Part shown: one piece after another, positions 7,551-19,900 of the stretch
How the letters are laid out: each line of letters starts with the position of its first letter
Numbering within the stretch: the stretch's first letter is position 1
DNA from: a virus
Strand: one strand, 5' to 3'
Length of the DNA: 27,964 nt
Virus record (IMG/VR): IMGVR_UViG_3300049629_000329
Span: 1 to 27,964 of that record
Translations under genes and position numbers: made by a program
Notes under the pieces: model-generated
The model's database searches: none
What the model was told of the DNA's origin: nothing
The model's input: only the letters and a program-made list of their open reading frames with translations

Positions 7551-8623
7551 TTACTGGCTTCTACAACCTGAAGAACTCCGAAGCCTATGATAAAGCCATG
7601 GCTGTCGGAGGAGTCATTGCTACCGAAGTCCCCAAGGCCATAGCCAGCGGAATCGTTGAAAATTACAAGATGCCCCCTTTCAGGATGGCTAACGAGGGCG
7701 TCAACAAGCAGGTCGCTGGAGAGGGAACGGGCAAGTTCACTTGGAATAGAAATTCCTCGGTGCTAGACAATGTAGTCAATAACGCCGCCCCTGCCGCAGA
7801 CTGGACTGTTTACGCCGCAGACAGGCTTAACGACGTCACGAACTACACCAAGTGGGGCAAGGGAGTTGCGGCCAAGGCTGACCCAAAATCATTATTCGGG
7901 TTTGGTACATCCATGGTAGACTCAAGATTCCTTAAGAACAGGGGCACCATAGCGAACATGACTGTCGGTGCTCTTGCTGGCACGGGAATCGACCTTGCTG
8001 GAGAGGCCATGTACGACAACCTGACAGACAGGGAAAGATTTGAGCAAGACTTAGCCGACGCTGAATTCTACGGAGACGACGAATTAAAGGCTAGAATCTT
8101 CAACGCAATGAACTCCTACGGAAGGGCTGGTGACGCAGTAAAGGCCCTCGCCCATGGTGCCAGCACTGGCTCCGCCCTAGGCCCAAAAGGCATGGCAATC
8201 GGAACAGCCGCCGCAACTGGCGTAGTAGGCCTTCAGGCCGCCATGCCTGCAACGTACCACGACTTCGACCCTAAGTTTGCAAAGGAAAACAGGGCCAGAA
8301 GGCGTGAGTTTGCGGCAAAAACTGTTTCTGGATTCTCACAGAACGAGGAATACGGAAACATCGCCGATTCAATTATCGCAGATGCTAGGAGGGTAGTTAG
8401 CGGGGAAGTTTCCCCAGACATCTTTGACGCAGAAACCGCACTTCAGGTCATTGAGAACTCCAAAAGGCCAGATGCGAGCGAAAAAACTGTGAGACAGGGG
8501 ATGATGTTGCACAATCTTTTGAAGAGCGAACTTCCAGAGTCAAAAAGAAGAAGCCAAAAGGACTTAAACTCAAAATACACACCAAGCGACCCGTTTGAAC
8601 ACGGAGCATACTACACTTTCTAA
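7547..8623 (+). CDS. Helical protein with Gly/Ala-rich hydrophobic segments, possible ejection protein
   Basis: 358 residues, mainly helical. Two Gly/Ala-rich hydrophobic stretches stand out: ANMTVGALAGTGIDLAGEAM (about residues 136-155) and MAIGTAAATGVVGLQAAMPA (about 215-235). They resemble the membrane-active Gly-zipper segments seen in proteins that cross or line bacterial envelopes during DNA delivery. The C-terminal third is charged (ENRARRREFAAKTV, then KSELPESKRRSQKDLN). There is no signal peptide and no catalytic motif. A role in the DNA ejection channel is inferred from composition and from the flanking coiled-coil and giant genes. It starts on a 4-base ATGA overlap. Confidence 0.8.
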   Translation: MITGFYNLKNSEAYDKAMAVGGVIATEVPKAIASGIVENYKMPPFRMANEGVNKQVAGEGTGKFTWNRNSSVLDNVVNNAAPAADWTVYAADRLNDVTNYTKWGKGVAAKADPKSLFGFGTSMVDSRFLKNRGTIANMTVGALAGTGIDLAGEAMYDNLTDRERFEQDLADAEFYGDDELKARIFNAMNSYGRAGDAVKALAHGASTGSALGPKGMAIGTAAATGVVGLQAAMPATYHDFDPKFAKENRARRREFAAKTVSGFSQNEEYGNIADSIIADARRVVSGEVSPDIFDAETALQVIENSKRPDASEKTVRQGMMLHNLLKSELPESKRRSQKDLNSKYTPSDPFEHGAYYTF

Positions 8624-8628
8624 ATAAA

Positions 8629-10026
8629 ATGAGCGAAGCCACAAGAAAAGCAGGCAAAGACATTACCAACAAGTTGTACCGAATCTTCGGCGAGGCAGTT
8701 TCCGAAACTGGAGAGTCTTCACTCTTTGGCGGTGAAAAACGCCACCTAGGAACTGTCTCTGGCAACAAGGCGGAAATCATGGCTCAGACCGAAAAAAGGC
8801 TTCAGGAGCAAGCGGACGAACTTGGAGGCAATGTGCTTCTTGAAAGAAAGCCAGACGGCTCTGTCGTTGTCTCACCCAAAGGTACTAAATTTAAGATGGG
8901 CGACATGGAGGGAACCCTTCTGGGTACCGAACTCCCAGAGTCTGTGGTAGACCCCGTTGCACTTGAAGCATTCAAAAAGGACAAGTCTGACACGGCTTGG
9001 GGCAAGAAATGGGTTAAAGCCAAGCCTCAGGAGGGAGTTGAATACCTCCCCCCTACTCCGAAAGAATTGATTCAACACGGCAAGGGCGAATCTATCAAGT
9101 TTGAGGAAATCGCAAAGAGGAGCGGCTGGCCCGACTTCATCAACAGATGGCTCGAACAGCCCGAGCGTTCTGACTTTGTTCGCATCCTTGGGGGTGCGTA
9201 TGGTGAATTGGACCCAAAAAAGCAGGGCAATTTTTTTGGTACGAGAGGGTTGAAATCTTTTGGTGCTCCTATTGCCCTTGGCTATGCACTCAATCAAGTT
9301 GCTAAAATGGCACCAAATGCCGAAGGTCGTACTGGAATCGAACAAATGACTGGCAAGAAAACCCTAAAGCAACTTCAAGACGAAGCCGCCGAAGAAAACC
9401 TTAGAGAACTAGGCAAGAATTCAATTCTCACATCCATCGCAGGGCAGGGCAACGACTGGAACGGAAACCTTTCCATGAACAAATCTGCCTCCACCTTGAT
9501 GAATCTAGGCCTCGACCAGCAGATTTACCTAAGGGCCCTTGCGAAGGTACAAAAAGAGGCTGGGGGCAGGGAAAAATTGCTGGCCATGGGTGGCGACTCC
9601 ATCCTCGCCCAGACAGAGCATGCCTACAATGAGGAATTACTAAGAGAGGCCGCAATACTTGAGGGACAGGGGAAGAAGCCCAAATCAAACAAACGTTTCG
9701 ACGCATACGTTAAGGCGGTAAGAGAGGGCAAAACCCCGTTCTTTTTTCCTCCGCAAATCTCTGGAGACGGAGGGCCTAACATGCCGTGGACCGCTGGAAT
9801 CAAGTCCCCCGACGGCGGCGATTCCAGATACCTTCCTATGATTGTCGCCAGTGGTGCTGGGCAAAGTAAGACCTTGGGTGCGAAACTCACCAATGACCCT
9901 CTCACTACTCTGGTTTACATTGATACCTCCAAAAAAGGAATTGAAGGTCTGACTTACGACAACATGGCACTTTCTAAGGTCAACAGGGACGCAGAGAAGA
10001 AACCCAAAACCGAGGAAACCAAATAA
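8629..10026 (+). CDS. Uncharacterised virion-module protein, 465 aa
   Basis: The protein begins with a charged helical region (TRKAGKDITNKLYRIFGEAV). A small beta element, NVLLERKPDGSVVVSPKGTKFKMG (about residues 66-89), follows and could be a compact nucleic-acid- or peptide-binding fold, though nothing proves it. A helical middle contains a hydrophobic patch, FGAPIALGYALNQVAKM (about 211-227). The C-terminal domain has FFFPPQISGDGGPNMPW and LTTLVYIDTSKKG and ends in an acidic/basic tail. No family is recognised. Context places it among the probable internal virion proteins. It starts five bases after the preceding stop and ends in TAATG overlapping the next start; GAGG about ten bases before that next start is the only plausible weak ribosome binding site in the module. 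Confidence 0.8.
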   Translation: MSEATRKAGKDITNKLYRIFGEAVSETGESSLFGGEKRHLGTVSGNKAEIMAQTEKRLQEQADELGGNVLLERKPDGSVVVSPKGTKFKMGDMEGTLLGTELPESVVDPVALEAFKKDKSDTAWGKKWVKAKPQEGVEYLPPTPKELIQHGKGESIKFEEIAKRSGWPDFINRWLEQPERSDFVRILGGAYGELDPKKQGNFFGTRGLKSFGAPIALGYALNQVAKMAPNAEGRTGIEQMTGKKTLKQLQDEAAEENLRELGKNSILTSIAGQGNDWNGNLSMNKSASTLMNLGLDQQIYLRALAKVQKEAGGREKLLAMGGDSILAQTEHAYNEELLREAAILEGQGKKPKSNKRFDAYVKAVREGKTPFFFPPQISGDGGPNMPWTAGIKSPDGGDSRYLPMIVASGAGQSKTLGAKLTNDPLTTLVYIDTSKKGIEGLTYDNMALSKVNRDAEKKPKTEETK

Positions 10027-10973
10027 TGGAAGGAGAAGATTTTTCCCAGTACGCTGGGGACGTAAAAGGCCAAGCAGGCCTTACTGTCGGGCAAATGTTC
10101 GGCAATCAGGGTCCTAGTGCCCCCCAGTCCGAGCAGGAAATCGGGGTCGCCATGGGCTTTGGTTCGCTTGACTACATTAACCCCACCAAGGAGTACACCC
10201 AAGCAAGGTCCGCTTACGCCGCCGAGCAAAGGAAGACCGCTCAGGCTGGGGCAAATGCCGACTTCAGAATCAATGACGCTAGGTTCTACGCTGGGATAGG
10301 CGACTACAGTGCCGTTGAGTCCATCATGAAGAGCAAGGGTCCAGCCTTGTTCCAACTTGGCGAATCTGTCGATTTTGAAGACGTAGATGACGAAGGAAGG
10401 AAGTCCGCCTTTCAGATGATGTTCTCGCCTAAGGGCTCCTATTCCGTGGACGACGGAGAAGGTGGCATGGCTTCGGTGTCTGCCTTCCAGTTAGCCCGTA
10501 AGATGGGCGTCAAGACCATCCCCTTTAAGGGTGGCGACCTTAGGGCTCAGGAGTTTAGGCAACTTACCGCCAGAATCCAGAGATTCAATGCCATGGCCAA
10601 CCAACTCAGGCAGATTTACAGACGCAACCCCATCTACCTCGGCTCGATGGACCCCTCGGCGGACGCCGCCAACGCAAAAGCCATCGAGTCCAACATCAAG
10701 ATGGACTACCTTAGCATCATGAAGGACATGAAGGGCATGGGCGGCAACGTTTCGGATAATGACATGGCCATCGCCGAGAGCATGGTCCCTCAGAGAGCCT
10801 CCACCATGTTCTCTAGGCTTGGAGGCAACGAATTGTTGCTGTTAGACAACGCCAGAGAAAGCGTTTTCGCCAAGTTGAAAGAGGTTGCTGGGAGCAACGG
10901 GATGGACCTAATCGACACCAGACAACAAGCCAAGCGAAGAACAATGCTTAGAGGCACTGTCGAACGTCGATAA
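10026..10973 (+). CDS. Uncharacterised helical virion-module protein before the giant gene
   Basis: 315 residues, helical and Met/Ala-rich. The N-terminus is loop-rich (GNQGPSAPQSEQEIGVAMG). The middle has a short beta segment (SYSVDDGEGGMASVS). The C-terminal third contains YLSIMKDMKGMGGNVSDNDMAIAESMVPQ, split here as MKDMKGMGGNVSDND and MAIAESMVPQ. It recalls the 'G-x-x-S/T-D-x-x-hydrophobic' helical hairpins found near the ends of some phage internal and tape-measure proteins, but the likeness is weak. Its stop overlaps the giant gene's start (TAATG), so the two are probably translated together, and it may be a partner or chaperone of the giant product. Confidence 0.8.
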   Translation: MEGEDFSQYAGDVKGQAGLTVGQMFGNQGPSAPQSEQEIGVAMGFGSLDYINPTKEYTQARSAYAAEQRKTAQAGANADFRINDARFYAGIGDYSAVESIMKSKGPALFQLGESVDFEDVDDEGRKSAFQMMFSPKGSYSVDDGEGGMASVSAFQLARKMGVKTIPFKGGDLRAQEFRQLTARIQRFNAMANQLRQIYRRNPIYLGSMDPSADAANAKAIESNIKMDYLSIMKDMKGMGGNVSDNDMAIAESMVPQRASTMFSRLGGNELLLLDNARESVFAKLKEVAGSNGMDLIDTRQQAKRRTMLRGTVERR

Positions 10974-13900
10974 TGCAAAACCCCAACCAAGACAATCAGG
11001 CCGAGGAAGACATCCTCAACAAGGCCGCTAACCAGTTATTCAGGGGGCAGACCCTTGATTTCTCTCATTTGGCGTCAAGAGATGCCAACATTGAGTCGGA
11101 CATGGTCAGTGAGGCCGAGATGTCCAACGATGACATCTACGATTTCATCCGTGATAACAGGGATAGGTCTTTCGACAAGACCACCGCAGAGGGAAGGCTC
11201 CTGTTTGCTAGATTCGAAGAGGCAAACTCGAGAAGAAACAAGTTCACGTTCGAAACCATCAAGCAGATGGCTGGAATCGTGTCGTCTGTTCCGTTCGACA
11301 TCGCCGCTGGCGTTGCAAGAAACGTAGGCGTCGGAAAAGATGGTGAATTTGCACCCCAAAGAATCGTGGGCTCTGTCGTAGATGGGGTTCTCCGTGACGC
11401 CCGTGACCTTGCTGGATTACTGACCCAGTCCGAAGACCCAGACTCCCCTCTTTTCAGATTCAGAAACCTGATTACTGGCAATGGTAGCATCGAGTCCAGA
11501 ATCGACCAGTTCAACGAAGCAAGATGGTGGGGCAATAGGAGCAATGACCTCGAAGAGGGCAAGGCTGACATCCTCAGCGAATGGGTTCCCGATGACTACA
11601 AGGAGTTCGCAAAGAAACTCGTAGACCCCAAGTTGGCCAATGCACTTTCTTACATCGGCCTTGATACGATTCCCTTCATCAAGTCTAGGTTCGCTAGGCA
11701 GGGCCTTAAGGATTCTGTAAGAGCCTACAAAGGAATTGACGAACTCTATTCAGTGTCTGGCGAAGAAGCGTTGCAGACGAGGGATTGGTTCTCCACGACG
11801 GCTGAAAAATTCGGCAAACTTTCCCAGAAACTCACAGGACAAGGGCTTGTTGCTGGTAGCGAAATCGTAAGCACCCCGATTGCTTACATTCAGCAGAAAA
11901 TCTCCAGAGGTTCAGACGTCCTTGAGCACAGGGTTGGATATGTCCCGCCCGAAGTGGCGAATGGTGCGTCCACCTTGCTGACCGAGGCTGGCCCAACGCT
12001 CACAAAGGAGGGACTTGAACTTGGCCCAATCAGAAGCGTTCTTTTCTCATTCGGCCTTAAGCCTATTGCTGAGTATGCTGGCGTATTGGGCAATGAGATG
12101 ATTGATGCCTACCAAGGCGTCGTTAAGCCTAAAAGCGAGCACCTAGGTGCTGGAATGCTCCAGAGGCTGGCACTGAACGGAGGCAGAATCAGCATGAGCA
12201 AAGAGGCTCAGGCGGTTGCCAAGTTCACTAATGTGGTCGTTGGATGGCCAGCCTCCATGGCCTTCCCTGCCCTGAAGAGAGCCGTCGGCGACGCCGCTTA
12301 CATGGGTCTTTTAGGTTACGCCAACGCAAGAGGCGAGGGTGCCGCTGGCGGCGTAGGTGTTGGATTCGCTTGGGGCGGACTGTCTGGCTCGCTAAGACAC
12401 TTGCACAACGTCCACACTCAGGGCGTCGCACACAAGTACATCATAGACAATTTCGATTCATACCAGATTCAGGCCATCGCCAAGTCATCGCCTGACCACG
12501 CCAATCATGTAAGTGAATTCCTCAAGAGGGTTGACTCCATAGGCAACCAAAGAGTTTCGGCTACTGTCAGAGCACAAATCATGATGGGCTGGAACGTAAA
12601 CGCACAGACCCAACTTAGATTTGCAGACCTTAATGAACTTGCGGGTGAGTTTGGGCCAAAAGTACTTGCTGAGAATGGATTACTCGAAGCGGGTGCAATG
12701 ACCTCCAAGGGTGCGTTGATTCACACCCCCAAGGGAGACGTAGTGTGGGTAAACAAGGGCGTAGCCACCACCCCAGAAGCGGCGGTTCATGAATACGGCC
12801 ACGTATTCTTGGACAGCATACTCCAGAAAACCGACGGCACCGCCGTAGACGCACTTAAGTCCTTCCTTGGATTCAAGAAAGACGGAGGCGTTGCACCAGA
12901 CAAGGTTCTGGCACTTTGGATTGCCCACTACAGCCAACGCAGATTCGGAATGGATAAGGCCAACCCGAACTGGCTTCTTGGCCCAGCAGACTTGGTCAGA
13001 ATTAACAACGAAAGCGTAAAGGGCTTCGGAAACTACCAATACGCATTGCAGAGCATCAATGCCGCCAGAGAGTTCATAGCCGCCCACCCCAACGAGGCAT
13101 TCGAAATGTACAAGACTGACTCTGGGGTGATGAGGCTAAGGCTATTTGAGGAGTTCCCCATCATCGAAAGACTGATGCAGGAAACTTTTGCCTACAACCA
13201 GTCGAACAGTCTTCTCGTAAAGGCACCCGACATCTTCCTCAGGAACAAAGACCTAGGGCTCATCAGGGGTGCGATGGAAAACTGGTTCACCCTTAGAAAT
13301 CAGAGAACTGTAGCCGACCTAGAAACCGCTGGCGTATTAGTAAGAGAGAAACTCAAGAACGCCGAAGAGGTCGGAATGGACGGAAGGCGTGGTGCGACTG
13401 TTCTGGAAAACATGTTCTGGGAGGACGGCACTTATTTGTCCTTCCCCATGCTGGATAAGTGGGTTGGCGAGCAGATGAAGAGGGCACTCAAGTATGGCGA
13501 CGTAAACATCACCACTCTTACTGGAGACAGGGCTGAGGCTTGGTCCAGACAGACTGGAAAGACCAGATTCTTTGAAGGCGGTAAGATTAAGACGAAGAAA
13601 GAGATAGAGGAAATCGTTACCCAGACTTCCAACGAGGTTGCCAACATCCTCGACTCGCTTCCAGATGATGCTAAGCCCAAGTGGGACATCACCAAGGGTG
13701 GCAACAGGAGAGTAAGCCTCACAAGCCTCAGCCAGCAGGCATGGGAAGCCATCAGGGATTCTGGCACTTACACTAAGGAAGAGTATCAGGCTCTCGTCAC
13801 GATGGTGGAAGTCCTTAAGCAAATCGACTCAGGCAAGCCTGTTTTCAATACTTACTACGGACAATACCTTGGCGTCAGCCAGCAGATAGTCGAAGCCGCC

Positions 13901-16900
13901 CTCGGCGAAAGACTAAAAGGCCGTCAGGTTGCCGTAACGAACAGACATTTCGCCCCATTCAACATCGAACTCATTGTCAGTAAGTTCGACGAGGCTGGAA
14001 ATCCGCTCAGGACCCCCAAGTCCCACATCACGATTCATGCTCACGACGTCAGCGTCCTGAACAAGAGGAAGATGAATCAGTGGAACAAGCCAGAGGTCAG
14101 GGCCCTGTTCAAGGACTTCGGACATTTCTCAGAGACTTTCGTCGAGTGGTTTGAGAACCACTCCAGAGACGCCAGCACCAGAAAGACTTCCGCAGACCTG
14201 CTTAGGCCAGCATTTGGCGATAAGGCAGAAAGGGTCAGAGACATCATGTATGAGACTTGGGGTGGTCGTAAGCGTAACGACGAATCCTACATCAACGCCC
14301 CCGAAGGCTATGCTGGCGGCAGGGATGGCCCTCTCTACCCGATTCACTCCCTCAGATTCGACCTTCTGGCGAACATCCAAAGACAGTCTCAGATTTTCCC
14401 TGAGGCGTTCAGCGGTCAGGTCATGGGTCTGTTCTACAAGGAAGGCGTAGGCTACGAGCCGATGCGTCGAAACATGATGCTCGGCAATTTCACCGAAAGG
14501 GAATTGGCGAACGGACGCAGATTCTACACCAACGGAAGCGGCTATGAAATCAGGGGCGAAATGCCCAAGTTTAAGGTATTCAATCCGTACGGAAATCTCG
14601 TAGGCGTATTCAAGACCATCGAGAAGGCACAGGCGGCGGCGGACAAGGACTCATCCAAAAGGGACGTGGCAGAGTCGTCTCCTTCTAGGGAAGACCTAGG
14701 AGATGCTCCAATCGTAGAAAACTACGACAACCCTTCCATCACACCAGCACAGGTCTATTCTGGCATCGCCAATCTTTGCATTTACGAAGGCGGTTACCTG
14801 CCTTTCAAAATCAGCAAATCGGCAAGAGGTAACGCTGGCTCCGCTCTTACGAATTTTGTCACCGAACTTTCCGCCTACAACAAGGCGGTATTCCCAAGCG
14901 TAGGCCCAGTAGACCCTGAAAACATCTACAGAAGGTTCGATAAACTCCCCGTCGTAAAACTCCACACGCTGATTGAAAACCCCGACGAGTGGAGGAAGGC
15001 ACTTGGTCCTGAGTATTTCGACAGAATCGAAGTGGCTTACGACCCTAGGGCTGACTTTCATGGCGGAGTCGTCATCGGCCTGAGTGCTGGAAGAACTGGG
15101 GGAACCATGTTCGGCGTCGATGCCGATACGTTCTCTACCGAGAACTCCATTGAGTCTGCCTCGGTCAAAATCAGGGCACACCTGCAAGGGTTAATCTCCT
15201 TCAAGGAGAAGTCTCAGACTATGGTCAGAACTGGACTGTCCATGATGGACCCAGACTTCCAGATGATGCACCAGACTGGAAAGATGCTTGGATTCATGTA
15301 TGCCGAGTACAAGGCACAGAACCCCAACGGGCCTCTAACACAAAAGGCCTTTGAGGACTGGAATGAGTCACAAGTGACTCAGTCGATTCAGGAAAAGTCC
15401 ATTGAACTTGCCTTTAATCCAAAGGTTAAGCCGAGGAGAAACATTCCATTCCCAGTAAAGGGAGATTTCTCAAAGCCCCACAAGGGGAACCTAGTTCCTA
15501 GGTATGCTCAGTCCCTTTTTGACAGGCTTGAGGCTGGTGCGGTAAACGGAGGAATCACTCCTATTTCTGCGGATAACCCGAAGGTGGCGGAAAGCCTGAA
15601 TAACTGGATGTGCGACATCGTTGAGGAGTATCTCTCTGGAAGGGCTCAGGCTACGATTTTTGGAAACAACTTTGTCGTGACGATTGACCCAGTGAAATGG
15701 GAAATTCCTCAGGACGTGAGGGCTTATTTCAATAAGTTCTCAACAAAAGGTGACCCAACTGGCGGTTATTACTGGAAAAAATTCAGCAGGTTTGTTCAAG
15801 ACCAGTTCATTACTCACGCATTCTCAAAGATAGGCAACAGAAACGTCGCCGAAAGGTTTGATGTCGCTGGAAACTCTGCGTTCATGCTGGAGAACATCGC
15901 AATTAGCAAACTCAACGAGGGTGCTTATCCTACTGAGTTTGAGAATTTCGGCCCAGAGGACGGCTTCCAATTCCCTATTGCGGTAGAATTTGGAGCCAAA
16001 TATCCAAGCGTTTCTTCGCAGATGGCAAACATGGTCGCTGGTACCAAAAGCGGGCGTGCTTTAGTCCTAGTATCTCCAGTCACTGGTGGTGCTACGAAGG
16101 TCGTAGGCAAATACTCTAAGTTCGTCGTTGCATCTACCAACCTGACTGTAATGGGCTACAGTGGATTTGACCCGCTTGGCAAAGGTTCATTCCTTCCCTC
16201 AACCCCCACCACCGAGCCAAGCGTCGGACTAAACGACATCCCGTACTTCGACGGAAAGAATGGCCAGTTGGGCCTTGTCGAAGCCCCAGTTGACCTAGAG
16301 GCCAACATGCTTGGCGTTCTGCCTTTCTCTGGCGTCACTGGAAAAGGCTCCCTTTTTAAGCACTTCAACGAGAAGTGGCACATCGACCATGTCGAATACC
16401 TTGCTGGCCAACTCAGCATTCCTTTCGACAGGCAGAAGGATGGGACTTCCGTAGGACTGCTCAGATGGCAAAAGTCCCTGTTCCAGATGGGGCTCAAGGA
16501 CGCAAGTCACGTTTATCTGCATCAGGTCGCAGTGGGTGCCATGCAGGCTGAAATCGGTGCCTCAATTATGAGCGACCCCAACGACGCTCACTTCAACCAG
16601 TTGGTCGCTATGACCGACATCGACCCTTCTGCCATCAACAAGGCTGAATACGGACAGGCCATCGCCAATAAGGGTTACGCCTCAATCATCCATGCCGCCC
16701 AGAACGCATCGCTCGATTCTATCGGTAGTAAGTACAAGAGGAAGGGCTCAAAGAGGCCAGCCGAAGTCGGTAGCGTAAACAGCATTATTGAGGGCTCGTT
16801 CAAGACTAGCGACAAGCCAAGCAAGAGAGAGCAACTCACCAAGGGTTTCGTAAGAGAAATCAGGAAGACCATGGGGGAACTTGAGGCCGCTGGCTACGAC

Positions 16901-19900
16901 CCCCACAGGAAGGTTATCAGGGGCATGGAACGCAGGTCCGACCTGATGCTGGGCGGCTTCATGAACTCTACCGCCAAGGAGCGTGAGATGCTGGAGACAG
17001 GTGCCATGCGTCTGGTCAAGACTGACAGCGGTAAGACCTACAAGGCCTTTGAGTTTTCCGACAAGGACGCCGTCCTGTTGCTCGAAAAAGTCGGCGGCAA
17101 GATGCACCTCCTTCCGTTCATGGAGGACGGGGACAAGGGATTTGAAACCTTCATCAGAGACACTGAATTAGGCCTCAACGCAGTGTTCATAAACGCAAAC
17201 TCCGTAAAACTCGGAGACATCCTAGACCACAAGTTGCTGTACATGCACTACCCCTCCCTGAAGAACGTAGTGGTTCAGTGGAAGGAGGGCTATGGTGCCG
17301 ACTACAATCCCGATAGCGACGTAATCAGGCTTGGTATCGACACGTTCATCGGCGAGGAGTTGGCGGGCAGAAGAAACAAGGACTACCTTACCCACGCCAT
17401 GTTCGGCCACGACGGGCAAAGGCATGCAACCGAAACCCTGTTGCATGAGATTCAGCATGCCATCCAGATGCGTGAGATGTGGTCCGACTCCTACGCACTC
17501 ACTGGCGGAGCAATCGGAACGGCTGGAAGAATCATGTCCGCCAACATCTCTGGCGTTGCTGGAAGAACGATTGCCGCCGCTGGAGAAAACAAGGATATCA
17601 ACAATGAAGGTGTCGAGTTCTTCACTGCTGACGGAAAGAAATCCACGTCCTTCTCCAACGAGGAAACCCTCAACTCTATTTACAGGCTCGGCAACACGCC
17701 GATGCACAAGCACCTCCGTCAGATTGCCTACCCCGCTTTTGTCAGGGTAAGCAACGAGGCCATCAACGCACTTACGGACGCACACATCCATCACCCGCCA
17801 GAGCACCCCGCCAGACGTAATGCACAGTCTGCGGTCAAGTCCCTAGTGGCCATGCGTGACGAGGCGAAAGCCCTCACCGAAAGATTCAAGAAGGGCGAAC
17901 TCAGCGAAGAGGCATTCAGAAGCCTGATGTGCGACACGGACAATGGTCTGGCCATCAGGTTCATCAGAAGAATCGAGCAGGTCAGGAACGCCATGTACTT
18001 GGACGCTTCCCCGATTGCCGAGAAACTTTACAACGCCATGGGCAATGCGGAGAAGTATCTGCATCGCTCCCTTGAGGCCCTCAACGGATTCGAGTTCATC
18101 TCCAAGATGGCAGAAAGAGACGGCATGAGCGGCGACGTCACTCTCGCCACCACCAAACTTAAGCAGGTCTTCAACAACCTTGCTGGCATGCACTACCTCA
18201 GCCAGCGTATCGAGGTTGAAGCAAACCTGACTGAGCAGAGGTCTAGGATGACTCAGGCGGAACTCAATTCCACTGGGCTCAACCCCGACGGCTCACGTAA
18301 AAGCCTCCTAGACGGCATGACTGGTGCCTTAGACATCGGCTACAAGGGCAACACCCTCAGGAACATCGGCATCGCCCTGAAGAACAAACAGAGAATCAGG
18401 GTCGCCGACCTTATGATTGGCGGAGTTGCCAGCAAGGATTCCTCCAGAAGCGTGAACAACAACGACATCATCTCGATGATGGCGAGGGGCTCCCTGATTA
18501 CTTGGACTGTCAGACAACTCAAGAATGAGTTGGATGCCTTGGACAGGGTGGCCGTAATTGGTCGTGGCTGGGAAGTCGCAGAAGACGGAAGCGTCAAACT
18601 CGTAGCGAAGACTGCCACAGTCCAGTTGGACTCCAAGAAGCCTAGGAAGAAATTCAAGGAAGTCGGTGAGTCAATCAAGGGGGGAATCCCGATGTCTGGC
18701 GTTCAGTCTGGTGACATCTATCTGAGTCTGGACGAGAACGACAGGGTTCACGTGACCAACGCAATCTGGGGCTCTGGAGAGCGTACTGTAACCATCGAGG
18801 ACATCGCCAGACTTATCGACGGGGTTGTCCTTAACGAATGGGAAGTCAGAACGCCTACCGAAGTCATGGACACTGTCCTGCGTGACGACTTCCCCGCAGT
18901 GGTTAAGATTTCGGAACTTAGGGACGTCCTTAAAGAAAGAGGAGTCAGCGACGACGGCCTTGCATTGGCCAACATCGAGGCTTTCTACAAGGAAGGAAAT
19001 GGGAAGTCCCATCTTTACGGACCGCTTGAACTGACTAAGTACGAACTAGCCGACGTACTCGCCGTGTTCCATAGGCAGTACATCAACGAGAGAATCGTTT
19101 CTGTCTCCGAGGGGGTAAAGAAATTCGGAGAAGTGAACCTAGACAGGGATTCTCTGAGTCCAAGCAAAATAATCGAATCAATCGTGGGCCAAGGCAGGGA
19201 CGACCCGAACATCGAAGACCCCTTACGCAATTTCCTCCTACAGAGGGTAGGTGCCGTGTTTGACTTGGCTGATTCCAACACGGACAGATTGCCATTTGCA
19301 CATGGCGACAAGCGTATTGGGATTACCTCCTACGATGCCAATCAGGACCTCAGGAGAACAACCGCCAACCTGAACCCCTTCAACAGGCCAGACTGGATGA
19401 GCAGCGAGGACTATGACGCAATCGTCAAGAGGCTTGAAAGCAAGGGGCACTTCAAGCAAGGCAAGTTGTTCGATGCCACTACGCTGGCCAATACCTCGCT
19501 AGGAGTACGAAACAGCATGAGGGCTGAACAGATTGCCAGAGAGACGAACATGAGAATCAGGAGAAAGATGTTCCTGCTCAAGCCATTCTACGAAAAGGTG
19601 GTCGATGTAATTGATAAGGCCGCCGACCCAGACGCCAGAAAAATCAAAATCAAACTTCTGGATGAAATCGCAAAGACCCTGATTGAGCCAGAATTGGAAG
19701 GCATGAGGGAGTACAGCAGTTCTTCCAGCATCATGAATACGCAGAGCGTACAGCCCTACACTCAGGACAACTACGAACGAAATGCCGACTTCACCAAGTC
19801 TCCGACTGCGAGATTCGGAATGACCCTTTCCCTTGTTGGTAGCGGAAACACGGCTTTCGGAGACACTGGTTTCATCGAACTTCAGACCCTTCAGACCGCA

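Noticed and set aside
9216-9237. A-AAA-AAG heptamer followed by seven T, a possible -1 frameshift signal
   Set aside because: The heptamer is in the right register in the 8629-10026 gene, but the -1 frame stops after about 27 codons and I see no stimulatory structure or upstream pairing site. The full-length frame continues normally.
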